Source: Chloroflexota bacterium | Lineage (GTDB): Bacteria; Chloroflexota; Anaerolineae; Anaerolineales; E44-bin32 | DNA: 54,561 nucleotides | NCBI GenBank assembly: GCA_022561215.1 | Contig: JADFRQ010000017.1 | Span: 1 to 54,561, forward strand | Direction of reading: 5' to 3' | Shown here: positions 9,071 to 18,767 of the stretch, in pieces | How the letters are laid out: every line of letters starts with the position of its first letter | How positions within the stretch are numbered: the stretch's first letter is position 1 | The notes under the pieces: model-generated | The model's input: only the letters and a program-made list of their open reading frames with translations | Told to the model about the DNA's origin: nothing | Databases searched by the model: none | Made by a program: the position numbers and the translations under genes

Positions 9071-10459
9071 TCATGAATGGGTCACGACGTTTTCGCCTTG
9101 CGCTCCACCGGCGTTGTGGTCCTGTTTGCTTTTATCCTCAACCAGGTTTCTCTCGGGCTTGGGCATCAACGTCATCGCCGCAAAAAATGCCAAAATCGGC
9201 TCAACCGGTACCCTGAATCTTGCTTCCCCCGCCGCGCCGGGGGTTAGTACAAGATAAAGGGCGATTACCAGGAAAAGGATAGCCATCGTCCTCAATTCGA
9301 CCTCTCCATCGCGCAGCATATGTATGAAACCAATGAGGCTCAATCCTGAAATTATGAGTGTATAGAGAAGGCCCCAGGCAAGCAAAAACAATGCGCTGAT
9401 GGAATTGGAGATTGATAGGTTCACGAGCGCCTCCTTAATCATGGACAATTTCCCACTGAGCAGGGCACTAAGGATTCCGGATCCCTCGTAAGGTTGATCT
9501 GTTATTAATTTCATCCAGGTTCCGACTTCGGTCCCCAGTACTGTACGTGCAATTCCACGCGTTTGAACTTTGATAAAGTCGACGGGGTAAGAGCGGATGA
9601 TGGATAATAGGGCGGAACCATCCGTATTCATCTCCTGAACCTTTAGTTTTGCATCTTCCCAACCTATTCCTTCCGCTTCAACGAGACTCAGCGCGAGATG
9701 GTATGCATTGACGGTGGCCGCACTTACCGTTGAAAGTGTCAGTTCACCGTACTTCGCATTATTGCGCAAAAACCATGGTGTGACGACGAGTATGCCCATG
9801 AAAAAGAACAAGGCAATTCTACGAGCCGCAGGAATCCAGGCAGCCTTTAAAAGATATCCAAAAAGAAGCCACACTCCCCAAATGAGCATTAAGTAAAGAC
9901 CAATCGGCCTGATCAAGCTTAATCCACCGAGCAGCAATCCTATGGGCCAGAGCGGGAATTGATCCCTCACAACTCTCCAGGTCATGAACAAGGCGAGTAA
10001 TAATCCAGCGGCAAAAAGTATCTCTGTCATGATGGTCGCCGACCAAAAGAGCGCATTCGGACTCAGCAGGAAGAGTATCGACCCCAGAATTCCAGCACGT
10101 TGGTTGATCATTTCATTGCCAAGCGCATAAAGTAGCAGTGCACACAACAACCCCAAAACGAATTGGACCAACACAACCGCACTTAATGAGCCGGCGGAGA
10201 TCCAAAATATCCCGGTGAGGAATAGGGGATAACCTGGAGCTCGAAAAAGGTCAATTTGTGGCGCTATTGCGCTTTCATAACGGCCGCTATCCAGGATGTT
10301 TTGGGCTAATGACAAATACTGCTCAGAATCGATCGTAATGCCTCGAGCCGGTTCAATTAGTGGATTAAGTATGAGCACAAATCGAAGTAGTATTAAGCCG
10401 AGCATCCCTGCGATGATGATATAGTTTCGTCTCTTCAATCCCACAGAACACCTCGCCAA
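9071..10459 (-). CDS. GT39/ArnT-type membrane glycosyltransferase
   Basis: 462 residues with about eleven hydrophobic helices. TIDSEQYLSLAQNILDSGRY carries the acidic catalytic motif of the PMT/ArnT clan in the first loop, followed by FRAPGYPLFLTGIFW, a hallmark of this group. A second acidic/arginine-rich motif near the C-terminus (GAAGEARFRVPVEPILAFFA) is also typical. The last 30 residues are polar. The annotated start is TTG 10459; GTG 10444 and TTG 10438 are alternatives, none with a strong ribosome-binding site. It converges with the glycosyltransferase ending at 8979, with 91 bases between them, and may act in the same surface-glycan pathway, though nothing else in the window shows that pathway. 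Confidence 0.82.
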   Translation of the reverse strand: MARCSVGLKRRNYIIIAGMLGLILLRFVLILNPLIEPARGITIDSEQYLSLAQNILDSGRYESAIAPQIDLFRAPGYPLFLTGIFWISAGSLSAVVLVQFVLGLLCALLLYALGNEMINQRAGILGSILFLLSPNALFWSATIMTEILFAAGLLLALFMTWRVVRDQFPLWPIGLLLGGLSLIRPIGLYLMLIWGVWLLFGYLLKAAWIPAARRIALFFFMGILVVTPWFLRNNAKYGELTLSTVSAATVNAYHLALSLVEAEGIGWEDAKLKVQEMNTDGSALLSIIRSYPVDFIKVQTRGIARTVLGTEVGTWMKLITDQPYEGSGILSALLSGKLSMIKEALVNLSISNSISALFLLAWGLLYTLIISGLSLIGFIHMLRDGEVELRTMAILFLVIALYLVLTPGAAGEARFRVPVEPILAFFAAMTLMPKPERNLVEDKSKQDHNAGGAQGENVVTHS

Positions 10460-10750
10460 CCAAAACTCAATTTGCCATTATGCTGGTGATTGCCCTATTC
10501 GCAACATCCGTATTGTAGTGGAGGTTGCGGCATCGTTGAATTAAAGTTCCCGTCTGGTCATAAATTTTTGTTTTTTTCATACCAAAGCAATCCCTCACTT
10601 CCCGATGATTGCTGCGAATTTCTTTCGACATTCTCGCCGCGCGATAGTAGAGTTAGATTAAGGCGAGAAAACGTCGACAGATTTCAGGTAGACGTCACTC
10701 AAGGCAATGAAAAACTTCAATACAAATAACCTATCGAGGAGCATCGACCC

Positions 10751-12220
10751 ATGAGCGAAGAGGAAAAGAAGAAAGAAGAGGATAAGAAGGAGAAAGACAA
10801 AGAGAAAAAGCGCAGGATGCTGGGGATAGAGCCGGTCGAAACTCAGCATGAGCTTGTCCTAAAGGCAGGAAAAATTAAGTATACGGCGCGTGCGGGTGCA
10901 ATTGCGCTGAAAGATGACATGGATGAGACTGAAGCGGAGGTATTCTTCACCTCTTACGAACTCATCGATGTGAAGGATCAATCGCATCGCCCGCTGACTT
11001 TTGTCTTTAATGGTGGCCCGGGGTCGGCTTCCATCTGGCTGCACATGGGCGCGCTGGGTCCGCAGCGCGTGATAATGGAAAAGGAAGGTTGGATGCCGCC
11101 TCCCCCCTACCGGCTGGAAAATAACGAATATACCTGGCTCGATCAAAGTGACCTGGTTTTTGTCGATCCCGTGGGCACAGGCTACAGTCGGGCGGCGAAG
11201 GAGGAACTCGAGAAGAAATTTTGGAGCTACAAGGGTGATATCGAGTCGATGGGGGAGTTCATCCGCCTTTACCTGAGCCGCTACCTGCGCTGGTCTTCGC
11301 CACTTTTCCTTGCCGGCGAAAGCTATGGAACCACACGCTGCGCGGGGCTCGCCGGGCATCTCGTTGAAAAAGGGATTGCCTTTAACGGCATCGTGCTGAT
11401 CTCGACTGCGCTTGATTTACGACCCATCTTCTTCTCACCGAGTGATGATCTGCCTTTTCAGCTCTTCGTCCCGACATACGCCGCCACCGCCTGGTACCAT
11501 CAAAAGCTAGAGCCAGAGCTACAGAAGCTGTCGCTCAGCGAGCTGCTGGCCGAAGTCGGAGCCTGGTCGGCGAATGAGCTCACGGTGGCACTGATGAAGG
11601 GCGACCGCATCGTGGCCGAGGAACGCCGCGCGGTTGCCCGGAATCTGGCCAAGTACACTGGCTTAGATCTCGACTATGTACTCGGCAGCAACCTACGCAT
11701 TCATATGCAGCGCTTCGGCATGGAGCTTCTGCGTAATGAGAGACGCAGCGTGGGGCGCCTTGACTCTCGCTTTAAGGGTGTGGAAGCATTAAGTGTGACC
11801 GAGGTCCCCGAATTCGACCCTTCAATGCTGGCAATCAAGCCGCCCTACACCTCAACTTTCAATCACTACGTGCGCGCAGAATTAGGCATGGAAACTGATC
11901 TTACGTATGAGGTGCTCAACCGTAAAGTGATTGAGTCATGGGAGTGGGAGAAGAGCGGCCTGCCCACCACTGGGGAAATACTGCGTGGAGCGATGGCCAA
12001 AAACCCGTTCATGAAAGTATTTGTCGCTCAAGGTTTGTACGACCTGGCCACGCCGTCCCTCGCTACCGAATACATGATCACGCATATGAATATCGACGCT
12101 AAATTAAAAAAGAATGTGCGCATGGAAACTTACGAAGCCGGGCACATGTTTTATTTGGACGTTGAATCGCTGGCGGCCTTTAAGCAAGATATCGATACCT
12201 TCATCCAAGATGCTGAATAA
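10751..12220 (+). CDS. S10 family serine carboxypeptidase (carboxypeptidase C-like)
   Basis: 489 residues from ATG 10751 (GAGGA upstream). The alpha/beta hydrolase core has the S10 signature NGGPGSASIWLHMGALGP near residues 87-104, the nucleophile Ser191 in FLAGESYGTTR, Asp431 in GLYDLATP and His465 in YEAGHMFYLD, so the triad is complete. VDPVGTGYSRA (138-148) is the conserved oxyanion-side segment. The first 22 residues are almost entirely Lys, Glu and Asp, and there is no signal peptide or lipobox, so the enzyme seems cytoplasmic, unlike eukaryotic vacuolar relatives. It should remove C-terminal residues from peptides at acidic pH if it follows the family. No operon partner is evident. Confidence 0.9.
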   Translation: MSEEEKKKEEDKKEKDKEKKRRMLGIEPVETQHELVLKAGKIKYTARAGAIALKDDMDETEAEVFFTSYELIDVKDQSHRPLTFVFNGGPGSASIWLHMGALGPQRVIMEKEGWMPPPPYRLENNEYTWLDQSDLVFVDPVGTGYSRAAKEELEKKFWSYKGDIESMGEFIRLYLSRYLRWSSPLFLAGESYGTTRCAGLAGHLVEKGIAFNGIVLISTALDLRPIFFSPSDDLPFQLFVPTYAATAWYHQKLEPELQKLSLSELLAEVGAWSANELTVALMKGDRIVAEERRAVARNLAKYTGLDLDYVLGSNLRIHMQRFGMELLRNERRSVGRLDSRFKGVEALSVTEVPEFDPSMLAIKPPYTSTFNHYVRAELGMETDLTYEVLNRKVIESWEWEKSGLPTTGEILRGAMAKNPFMKVFVAQGLYDLATPSLATEYMITHMNIDAKLKKNVRMETYEAGHMFYLDVESLAAFKQDIDTFIQDAE

Positions 12221-12407
12221 CGTTAGTGCCCAATTCTTCTTGACAGCGCTGGCTCAACAGCCTCGTTCAATTGATCGTTTAACATCCATGCCGCGTCGTA
12301 AGAGCCCGAGCTTCAGCGCGCATCGCTCCAACGATTCTGCAAGATGGGTCCGCGACAAACGGAAGGAGAAATCGATCCCGAGAAGGTTTTGCAAAGCCTA
12401 TGTTTTG

Positions 12408-12506
12408 CAAGGATCACCTCGTTTATCATAAGCCTCGATCCTTCCAATCCGGAAACGAGGATTCTTAACCTATCACATCTTGAAAGGCTCGCGCTCAGAA
12501 TGACAT
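12408..12506. repeat. Hairpin-forming dispersed repeat, copy 1
   Basis: AAGGATC and GATCCTT (12409-12415, 12437-12443) and CCTCGTTT and AAACGAGG (around 12417-12424 and 12453-12460) form inverted repeats. The element ends with GATTCTTAACC and CTCAGAATGACAT. The same framework occurs at 51193-51284. Such short palindromic elements are probably non-autonomous repeats or exported hairpins. No target-site duplication is obvious. It fills much of the gap between the carboxypeptidase and the pseudogene block; the rest of 12221-12570 shows nothing. Confidence 0.5.
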
Positions 12507-12575
12507 CAAGGACCAACGAATTGATCGAAAATAGGCAGATAAAGGAATTGGAAAAAAACCGTGAGGTAAAAAAAG

Positions 12576-13313
12576 CTTCTGCAAGATCTTCTTGCGGAAG
12601 TGCAGACTATCCTGGGCGATCAATTTTACGATTTCTACCTCTACAGCTCACCGACAAACGGCGATTTCGATGCCTACCGCAGCGATGTTGATTTCGCGGT
12701 GGTGATTCAGAGCAAACTACCCGTTGAAGTCATTGACGATTTGGATGTGATGCACAGGAGTCTGGCAGCGAGCGATAATATGTGGGCGCAGAAACTGGAA
12801 GGAGCTTACCTTCCCCGGAAGAAGCTGCGGCACCACGTTCGTAATGATCGGCCCGTTCCCATCATTAACGAGGGGCGCTTCTAATGGTCCCCGCTGGACA
12901 TTGATTGGGTGATCCAGCGTCACGCCCTTCGAGAGTATTAATCTGCGCTAGCTGGCCCCTCCCTGCGGGACTTGATCGATCCGGTAGAAGAGGATGATTT
13001 GCGAGGAGCAGTAAAAGCAGGTATCGACGGGTGGTGGGAGCCCATGATCCGCGATCCGCAGCGGCTTGAAACGCCTGAATATCAACCGTTTGCAGTTCTA
13101 TCCATGTGCCGTACGCTTTATAACCTTCAATATGGGAGCCCTATTTCTAAATCCGCAGCGGCGAATTGGGGTATACGTGCATTGCATCCAGAATGGACTG
13201 ACTTAATTTCCAATGCGCTGTCCTGGCGCCGATGCGATCCGATTGAGGGTATCGAGCGCACAGTCGTTTTCATGCGCTATGCTTTCGAACGCAGCAAAAC
13301 GATAGAAAATTAA
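12576..13313 (+). pseudogene. Aminoglycoside nucleotidyltransferase-like (AadA/DUF4111) gene with two in-frame stops
   Basis: One continuous frame runs from about 12576 to TAA 13313 and contains two TAA stops (12882-12884 and 12954-12956). The N-terminal domain reads LGDQFYDFYLYSSPTNGDFD and SDVDFAVVIQ: the nucleotidyltransferase metal aspartates are kept, but the usual GS motif is SS. After the first stop comes LDIDWVIQRHALREY, and after the second LRDLIDPVEEDDLRGAVKAG, GWWEPMI and AVLSMCRTLYNLQYG, the C-terminal substrate-binding domain of ANT(9)/AadA-like enzymes. There is no frameshift, so it was silenced by point mutation. A TAA 6-9 bases before position 12576 and the lack of an ATG mean the 5' end is also damaged. 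Confidence 0.8.
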
Positions 13314-13329
13314 TGAAATCAGATCCCGA

Positions 13330-14145
13330 ATGGGTTGTCGAGATTTTTCAATTTCGCGTTGGAGCATAACGACTGATGCGCATACGTTCAGTGCCCTAGG
13401 TTTCATTGGCGACATTATGCCGTATGCCGCTTTGGGCGCTGGCTTGCGGTCTGCCGGGCAGCTGGTGTCCTCTATCACCTCCGAAAATTTCAGAGCGCTC
13501 CTGATGGAAAAAGGTCTCGAATCTAACTTGATCCCCGGTGGTGCTGAACAGCTCGTAACAAAATTGCTAGCGTCCGTTAGCGATCACTCATTCTGGGATT
13601 TCGCGATGTAGCGGAGTGAATTGTCCAGCATGCTGAACGCCTCGCCCTCTCCTAGCAGAATCGGATCTCATCCTTATTCAACATCTAAGCGGCGCCTATG
13701 GATTCGCTTTCGCCAAGAAATTTGGGATTCCCCACTGGATTGTCGCTACAATCCGCTAGCGAGAACTGCTTCTTTCCCGATGGTTGGTTGGCCAACTGAT
13801 TTTTCCACTATCCCCGGCTACAACGGGATGGCCTATAAGCTGTCCGAATGGGCCGTTTAGCAATTGCTTAAGGGCTCGATCAATCGCTCGAGGTCAAACG
13901 CTCTCGGTTTACCGTCAATCATCGGCTCTGATTACTTCAAAGTGTTCACGAATCTGGATTCCGTGTGCTCAATGTATTCAGCGCACATGTGCTTACGAGA
14001 CTAACCGACTGGGGATCAAATATTTTCATGACGGGTTCTTGGTAAAATCAAGATTCGAGATGAAGCGCCTCTGAGAAGTTAATGTATTTCGTCGAAAGTG
14101 GAACTCCGCCGCTCTTCATCGGTTTCGGAAGCATGCCGATCGCCA
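13330..14145 (+). pseudogene. UGT/MGT-like glycosyltransferase remnant
   Basis: FSALGFIGDIMPYAALGAGL and RSAGQLVSSITSENFRAL match the N-terminal acceptor domain of GT1/GT28 enzymes (ALGSRGDVQPYVALGLGL). TAG at 13609 ends this frame. LSGAYGFAFAKKFGIPHWIV follows in the next frame near 13685, then LARTASFPMVGWPTDFSTIP in the first frame again, then NVFSAHVLTRLTDW near 13970 and ESGTPPLFIGFGSMPIA at 14096-14145. The donor-binding C-terminal domain is missing after GFGSM, where the sequence passes straight into a MarR remnant. At least three frameshifts and several stops are present. Confidence 0.75.
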
Positions 14146-14512
14146 TACAAAGGGCGAACTCAACGATACACAATTTGGGGCGCTGGAGGCGTTGTACCAT
14201 CTCGGCGCACTGCCACAGAAGACGATCGGCAAGAAGCTGCTCATCAGCAAATGCTACGTGGTCTCTGTAGTAGATGAGCTAGAAGATCGTGGATTGGCGG
14301 TTCGCCAGCGAGATATCCATGACCGCAGATGAGTTAACGTTCATATCACGGAGGAGGGTCGCAGATTTATTGATCGGGCCTTTCCCTTGCATGTCGATGC
14401 CATTGTCGAGGAATATTGCTGCCTCACCGCCCGCGAACAAAATGAGCTTTCACAACTATGCCGCAAATTAGGCATCAAGAAAAAAATTAAACCTTTTTTA
14501 TTTGCTGGTTAA
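14146..14512 (+). pseudogene. MarR-family regulator remnant
   Basis: The frame reads KGELNDTQFGALEALYHLGA, LISKCYVVSVVDELEDRGLA and VRQRDIHDRR, then TGA, then VNVHITEEGRRFIDRAFPLH and LTAREQNELSQLCRKLGIKK, ending at TAA 14512. This is the winged-helix core of MarR proteins, including the wing (DRRxVxVxLTEEG). The TGA falls inside the wing. The N-terminal dimerisation helix is missing because the sequence joins the glycosyltransferase remnant. In an intact ancestor it probably controlled the LLM oxidoreductase that follows. Confidence 0.75.
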
Positions 14513-14558
14513 GTTCAGTTACGAACAGTTTATTACCGAACGAATAAAGCAGGATTAA

Positions 14559-15475
14559 ATGATGAATAATCACCCACTATTTGCTGCCAGCATCGATCCT
14601 TCCGCCGCAGACCCTAGGGAGCCTTTTGAGCGAGCGCGCATTGCCGACGAAAATGGGCTCGATCTGATCACGATTATGGATCACCCTTACAACGCACGGC
14701 TCTTCGACACTTGGACCCTGCTCACGGCGATCGGACAGGCTACGCGCAATATTCATCTCGCCACAAATGTCGCCAGCCTTCCCTTGCGCCCTCCTGCGTT
14801 GTTAGCCAAGCAAGCGGCCACCCTGGATATTCTCACGGAAGGACGAATGGAGCTCGGACTGGGGGCCCCGCCGGATCGTACTGGGATGGGATCTCGCGCT
14901 ACGGTGGTCCCAACCGCAGCCCGGGCGAGGCCTATCAGGCATTCGAGGATGCGTTGCACATCACGCGCGGCATGTGAGATAACGCCGGAGGCCGATTTGC
15001 GTATGAAGGCGAAATCTATAAAGTGCGGTTCATTCGACCCGGGCCCAAACCGGCGCATAAAATCCCGATTTGGATAGGCGCTCGAGGCCCGCGTATACTG
15101 CGTCTGGTAGGGCGCATGGGTGACGGCCTTTTTGCTTCCTACAATTATGACCGGCCAGAGAATTTGGCTGCAGCCAATCAGCGAATTGATGAGGGCGCAG
15201 CTCAAGCAGGAAGAGATCCGAGTGAGATTCGCAGGGGTTACAACTTGATGGGGGTCATTGAGCTGTGCAGCGGAGAAAAGTCAGCCTCTGACGCGGAAGG
15301 CAAAAATCTCTACGGGGTCACGAACTATTGGGTCGAGAGAATTCTTAATTGGTACACGGAATTCCGTCAAGACACCTTCATATTCTAGCCAAGTGCTGGC
15401 AATGCTCATTTGCAAATCGAGGCATTCCCCAGAGAGTTCGCTCCGGCCGTGAGAGAAGCGTTCGCGATAACTTAA
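14559..15475 (+). pseudogene. LLM-class (F420/FMN-dependent) flavin oxidoreductase with frameshift and stops
   Basis: MMNNHPLFAASIDPSAADPR, ADENGLDLITIMDHPYNARL and NIHLATNVASLPLRPPALLA follow the luciferase-like monooxygenase fold up to ILTEGRMELGLGA. A frameshift near 14870-14885 moves the reading to YWDGISRYGGPNRSPGEAYQ. A TGA interrupts at about 14976, and the frame continues with DNAGGRFAYEGEIYK and PAHKIPIWIGARGPRILRLV. A TAG at 15386 precedes the usual C-terminal segment (NAHLQIEAFPREFAPAVREA). Total span is close to a normal 300-residue member, so decay is by point changes and a single indel rather than deletion. Confidence 0.82.
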
Positions 15476-15501
15476 TTCTTGGAAGAAAGGAAAGGACTAT
15501 C

Positions 15502-16491
15502 ATGACCGAACTCTATATCGCCACGGGAAAATCATTTGCCCATCTGACGGAGAATGGTGATAAATGGAGGGTACGCACCGCGTTAGAAGGCAAAGGCATT
15601 CGATCGATCGCCGTCGATCCGGCGAATGCCGATGTGGTTTATGCTGGCTCCGCAAAATACGGATTGTGGAAGAGCCTGGATCGCGGGCTCACCTGGCATG
15701 CTCTGGAACTGCCGGAAAGCTATGTTTATTCCATCGCCGTAAGCCCGGTCGATGGAACATTGTACGTGGGGACCGAGCCGAGCAGGCTCTTCAAAAGCAT
15801 GGATGGTGGAGAAATATGGGAAGAATTAAGCGCGCTGCGTTCCATCCCTTCTGCACCCACGTGGAGTTTTCCTCCAAAACCTTGGACCTCGCATGTGCGC
15901 TGGATCGCGCCCAATCCACAGGACCCGCAGCTCCTGTTGGTAGGCATAGAGCTAGGCAGGGTGATGTACAGCAACGACGGTGGAGAGACATGGGAAGATC
16001 ATCGACCTGGCGCAGTTAAAGATGCGCATGAACTGGCATGGCATCCATCCGATTCGAACCGAGCATACGAGGTGGGCGGTGGTGGTGCCGCTTGGAGTTT
16101 TGATGGTGGAAAGGCGTGGAAACCCTCGAATATGGGTCGCGATCGGCACTATGTTTGGGCGTTAGCGGTTGATCCCTCCACCCGGACATCTGGTTCATTT
16201 CAGCAACTTATCATGCAGGAAAGGCGCATTCTGGAACCTTTCACGGTAATCACGGTGCCGATGCCTATGTCTACCGCTGGCAAGGCGAGGGTCCCTAGGA
16301 GCCTCTAACTAGTCTAACCAAATCATGCAGCGTAATGGCCGTACGCTCTCGCTATGGTTGATCAGCAGCTTATCACCGGCTTTGCCGATGGTTCCATCAG
16401 CATAAGCATCGACCGCGGAGATTCGTGGAAATCCTTGGACCCGGATGGGGAAGCCATTGATGGAATCTCGGCAATGGCAGCCGTGGCGTAA
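15502..16491 (+). pseudogene. BNR/sialidase-type beta-propeller repeat protein, frameshifted near its 3' end
   Basis: ATG 15502 with AAGGAAAGGA upstream opens a frame to 16308 containing repeated blades: YGLWKSLDRGLTWHALELP, RLFKSMDGGEIWEELSAL, RVMYSNDGGETWED and AWSFDGGKAWKPSNMG, the S/D-x-D-x-G-x-T-W Asp-box pattern. Around 16190 homology switches to another frame (HPDIWFISATYHAGKAHSG, ADAYVYRWQGEGP), where a TAG follows. After more stops the last blade appears (DQQLITGFADGSISISIDRG, DSWKSLDPDGEAI) and ends at TAA 16491. The first 230 residues could still be translated, so a truncated product is possible. Confidence 0.7.
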
Positions 16492-16500
16492 GGAAAATAA

Positions 16501-17055
16501 ATGATCCATACAGAACATAAAATCAGCGTCGTGGGACTATCCGGCAGCTTGCGCCCAGGAAGTACCACTAAGTCAAGATTGTTCTGGAGGGCGCGCGAGA
16601 AGCTGGAGCAATAACTCACCCACTAGATTTAAGGGATTACGCGCTTCCGATTTTCAATGGGGATCGAAGAGCATCCAATACCAATACGGATGTCTTCAGG
16701 CTTCGAGAGACGATGCGCAATGCGCAGGGCATGATCATCGGCTCACCAGAATATCATGGGGGAATCAGCGGGGCGTTGAAGAATGCCATTGACTGGATGG
16801 GGTTCGACGTATTTGAGGACAAATTGATCGGGCTGGTATGCACATCCGGCGAACCTATGGGCGCCGTCAACACTCTGGGAAGCCTGCGTATGATTGCGCG
16901 GGCAGTGCATGCCTAGACAATCCCCGAGCAGGTTTCCATTCCCCAGGCTTGGCGCAAATTCGACGCCGACGGCACGCTATCCGATCATGCGCTGCGAAAG
17001 CGATTGCAACATGTCGGTCAACAAGTCGCACGTTATAGCTGCGCTGCATACCTTC
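16501..17055 (+). pseudogene. NADPH-dependent FMN reductase-like gene, frameshift plus amber codon
   Basis: ATG 16501 (AAGGA upstream, ten bases after the previous stop) begins KISVVGLSGSLRPGSTTK, the phosphate-binding loop of flavodoxin-like FMN reductases. The frame then changes near 16565-16575 with loss of some residues, giving IVLEGAREAGAITHPLDLRD, IIGSPEYHGGISGALKNAID and GLVCTSGEPMGAVNTLGSLR. TAG at 16915 replaces a usual tryptophan codon, and IPEQVSIPQAWRKFDADGTL with LRKRLQHVGQQVARY completes the C-terminus. Lightly decayed. It closes the row of pseudogenes. Confidence 0.8.
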
Positions 17056-17585
17056 GAACGAGATTCTCTATCCCAAGAATCTTTCAGCGAACAACCGGCC
17101 TAAAGAGACGATTACTATCCAAAGTGCTGGGCAGCTTGCTGCATTTTGTAAAGCCTTGATCATCCTTTGAAAGCCCTTATCGCACGCAAGATCAACGTAT
17201 TTTCCCTCTGTTCTATTCGTATAATTGTCCTACCAACGAGTGCCGAGTGAAGAGGCTGTACAAAAGAACCTGCTTGCCTTATCCAAATTGACATCAACCG
17301 AGGTCCGTGATGAATGTTATCAGCCACCGGAGTAAACGCAGAGCGCTTAAATCGCCAATTCGCCGAGGGCGTGAACGGAGTTCGAGGCAATATCCACGAA
17401 ATGGTTGATTTTCCCAATCACTGATCCGACATTCGGATAGTCTTTGAGAGGAAATCAGGGACGCGATGCTTCAGCGCTGGACACGAATACGAATTTAGCT
17501 CACGGAGATCGAAGAAAATCTCGTGCACGATACGATCAACTTCATATCCTGCAGGCGCTGTATTTCTATGCGAGGTCGAAGGTAA
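17056..17585 (+). other. Gap of about 530 bases without an intact gene
   Basis: Short plus-strand stretches look like former coding sequence (SEEAVQKNLLALSKLTSTEV at 17248-17310; NRQFAEGVNGVRGNIHEMVD at 17353-17412) but each ends in a stop and I cannot name the family. It appears to continue the pseudogene block up to the FMO-like gene. Confidence 0.35.
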
Positions 17586-18710
17586 TTGGATAAACATGAA
17601 GCGCACGTAATCATCATCGGCGGCGGCGCTGCGGGCCTTTCAGCAGCAGGTGCCTTGAAAAGCGTGGGTGTCGAATCGCTAGTGTTGGACAAGAAGCATG
17701 CCGTCGGCGCCTCATGGTCTGAGCGCTATGACGCGCTACACCTTCATACTGTGCGCAGGTACTCAGGGTTGGCATACTATCCAATCCCAAAGAAATATCC
17801 TCGGTACATGACAAAAGATCAATTCGCCTCGTATCTGCGAGATTATGCCGATCATTTTGCGTTAGACCTTGTCCCCGCTTGCAATGTTTTAAGAATAGTC
17901 CGCAATTCAGATTTTCGAATCGAAACCAGTCAAGAGACTTGGCGGGCTCGGATTGTCGTCGTAGCTACTGGCCATTTCGGACATCCCATTCGGCCAGCCT
18001 GGCCAGGTCGAACTGATTTTGCTGGTGAACTCATCCATTCCGTTGACTATCGCAACCCGGATCCTTTTGTTGCCAAGCGGGTCTTGGTTGTAGGGGCGGG
18101 AAACAGCGGCGCTGAAATAGCGGCCACGCTGGCCGCAAGCGACACGGAACACGTCGCCATAAGCATTCGTACTCCCCCACCTGTTGTGCCCCGCGACTTC
18201 CTTGGAATGCCAGTGCAGGTGTTTGGACAGCTACTTGCTGGACTACCACCCCGCATAGCCGACGGCATCGGGAAATCTATTGCTGGTGTCGCAACCGGCG
18301 ATCTAACCCGCTATGGCCTGGCCCCAGCTGCCTGGCAGCCCTTCAGCGCGAAACGCATCCCGATCATTGATGTTGGCTTCATCAAGCAGCTAAAACGCGG
18401 GCGGCTGCATGTCCGACCAAACATTGCGCGCTTATCGCGTGACGGTGTGATGTATGACGATGACAGTGAAGATCCCTTTGACGTGGTGATCATGGCTACG
18501 GGGTTTCGGCCAGGTATTGAGGATCTGCTTGGAATCGAGGGTCTCCTTAGGCCCGATGGATTGCCGCGTTTCCCATCCGGCGATCCAACCAGCGTTCCGG
18601 GATTGTACTTTATGGGCTACACCGAATCACACCGCGGTCATCTCTTCGAAGCTAACCGCGATTCAAAACGTCTGGCGAAGGCCATCCAAAGTTATCTACA
18701 ACATAAGTAA
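17586..18710 (+). CDS. Flavin-containing monooxygenase-like FAD/NAD(P)H oxidoreductase
   Basis: 374 residues from TTG 17586 (GAAGGT just upstream). IIIGGGAAGLSAAGAL is the FAD-binding Rossmann motif at residues 9-24. FAGELIHSVDY matches the FMO fingerprint FxGxxxHxxxY. VLVVGAGNSGAEIAATLA is the NADPH-binding motif, and VVIMATGFRPGIEDLLG is the ATGF segment typical of FMO and N-hydroxylating enzymes. Length fits short bacterial FMOs. The likely reaction is oxygenation of an N, S or C centre in a small molecule; the substrate is unknown. It precedes a nitroreductase by 57 bases on the same strand, possibly one redox transcript. Confidence 0.88.
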   Translation: MDKHEAHVIIIGGGAAGLSAAGALKSVGVESLVLDKKHAVGASWSERYDALHLHTVRRYSGLAYYPIPKKYPRYMTKDQFASYLRDYADHFALDLVPACNVLRIVRNSDFRIETSQETWRARIVVVATGHFGHPIRPAWPGRTDFAGELIHSVDYRNPDPFVAKRVLVVGAGNSGAEIAATLAASDTEHVAISIRTPPPVVPRDFLGMPVQVFGQLLAGLPPRIADGIGKSIAGVATGDLTRYGLAPAAWQPFSAKRIPIIDVGFIKQLKRGRLHVRPNIARLSRDGVMYDDDSEDPFDVVIMATGFRPGIEDLLGIEGLLRPDGLPRFPSGDPTSVPGLYFMGYTESHRGHLFEANRDSKRLAKAIQSYLQHK

Positions 18711-18767
18711 ACTGTTCCGAAGGAGCAGAGCTCGAGCTAAGTTCCTCGAAACCTTTAAGGAGATTAG

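Noticed and set aside
10490-10729. 79-codon plus-strand frame upstream of the carboxypeptidase
   Set aside because: Low-complexity and Phe/Arg/Ser-rich, without a ribosome-binding site; it looks like leader sequence.
12576-17055. Reassigned stop codon to explain pseudogene stops
   Set aside because: TAA, TAG and TGA all interrupt remnants, frameshifts occur too, and core genes (dnaA, radA, clpC, S1) are free of internal stops.
17160-17417. Minus-strand open frame of 85 codons
   Set aside because: No start signal and no family resemblance; the region also has coding-like traces on the plus strand, which suggests a decayed gene.
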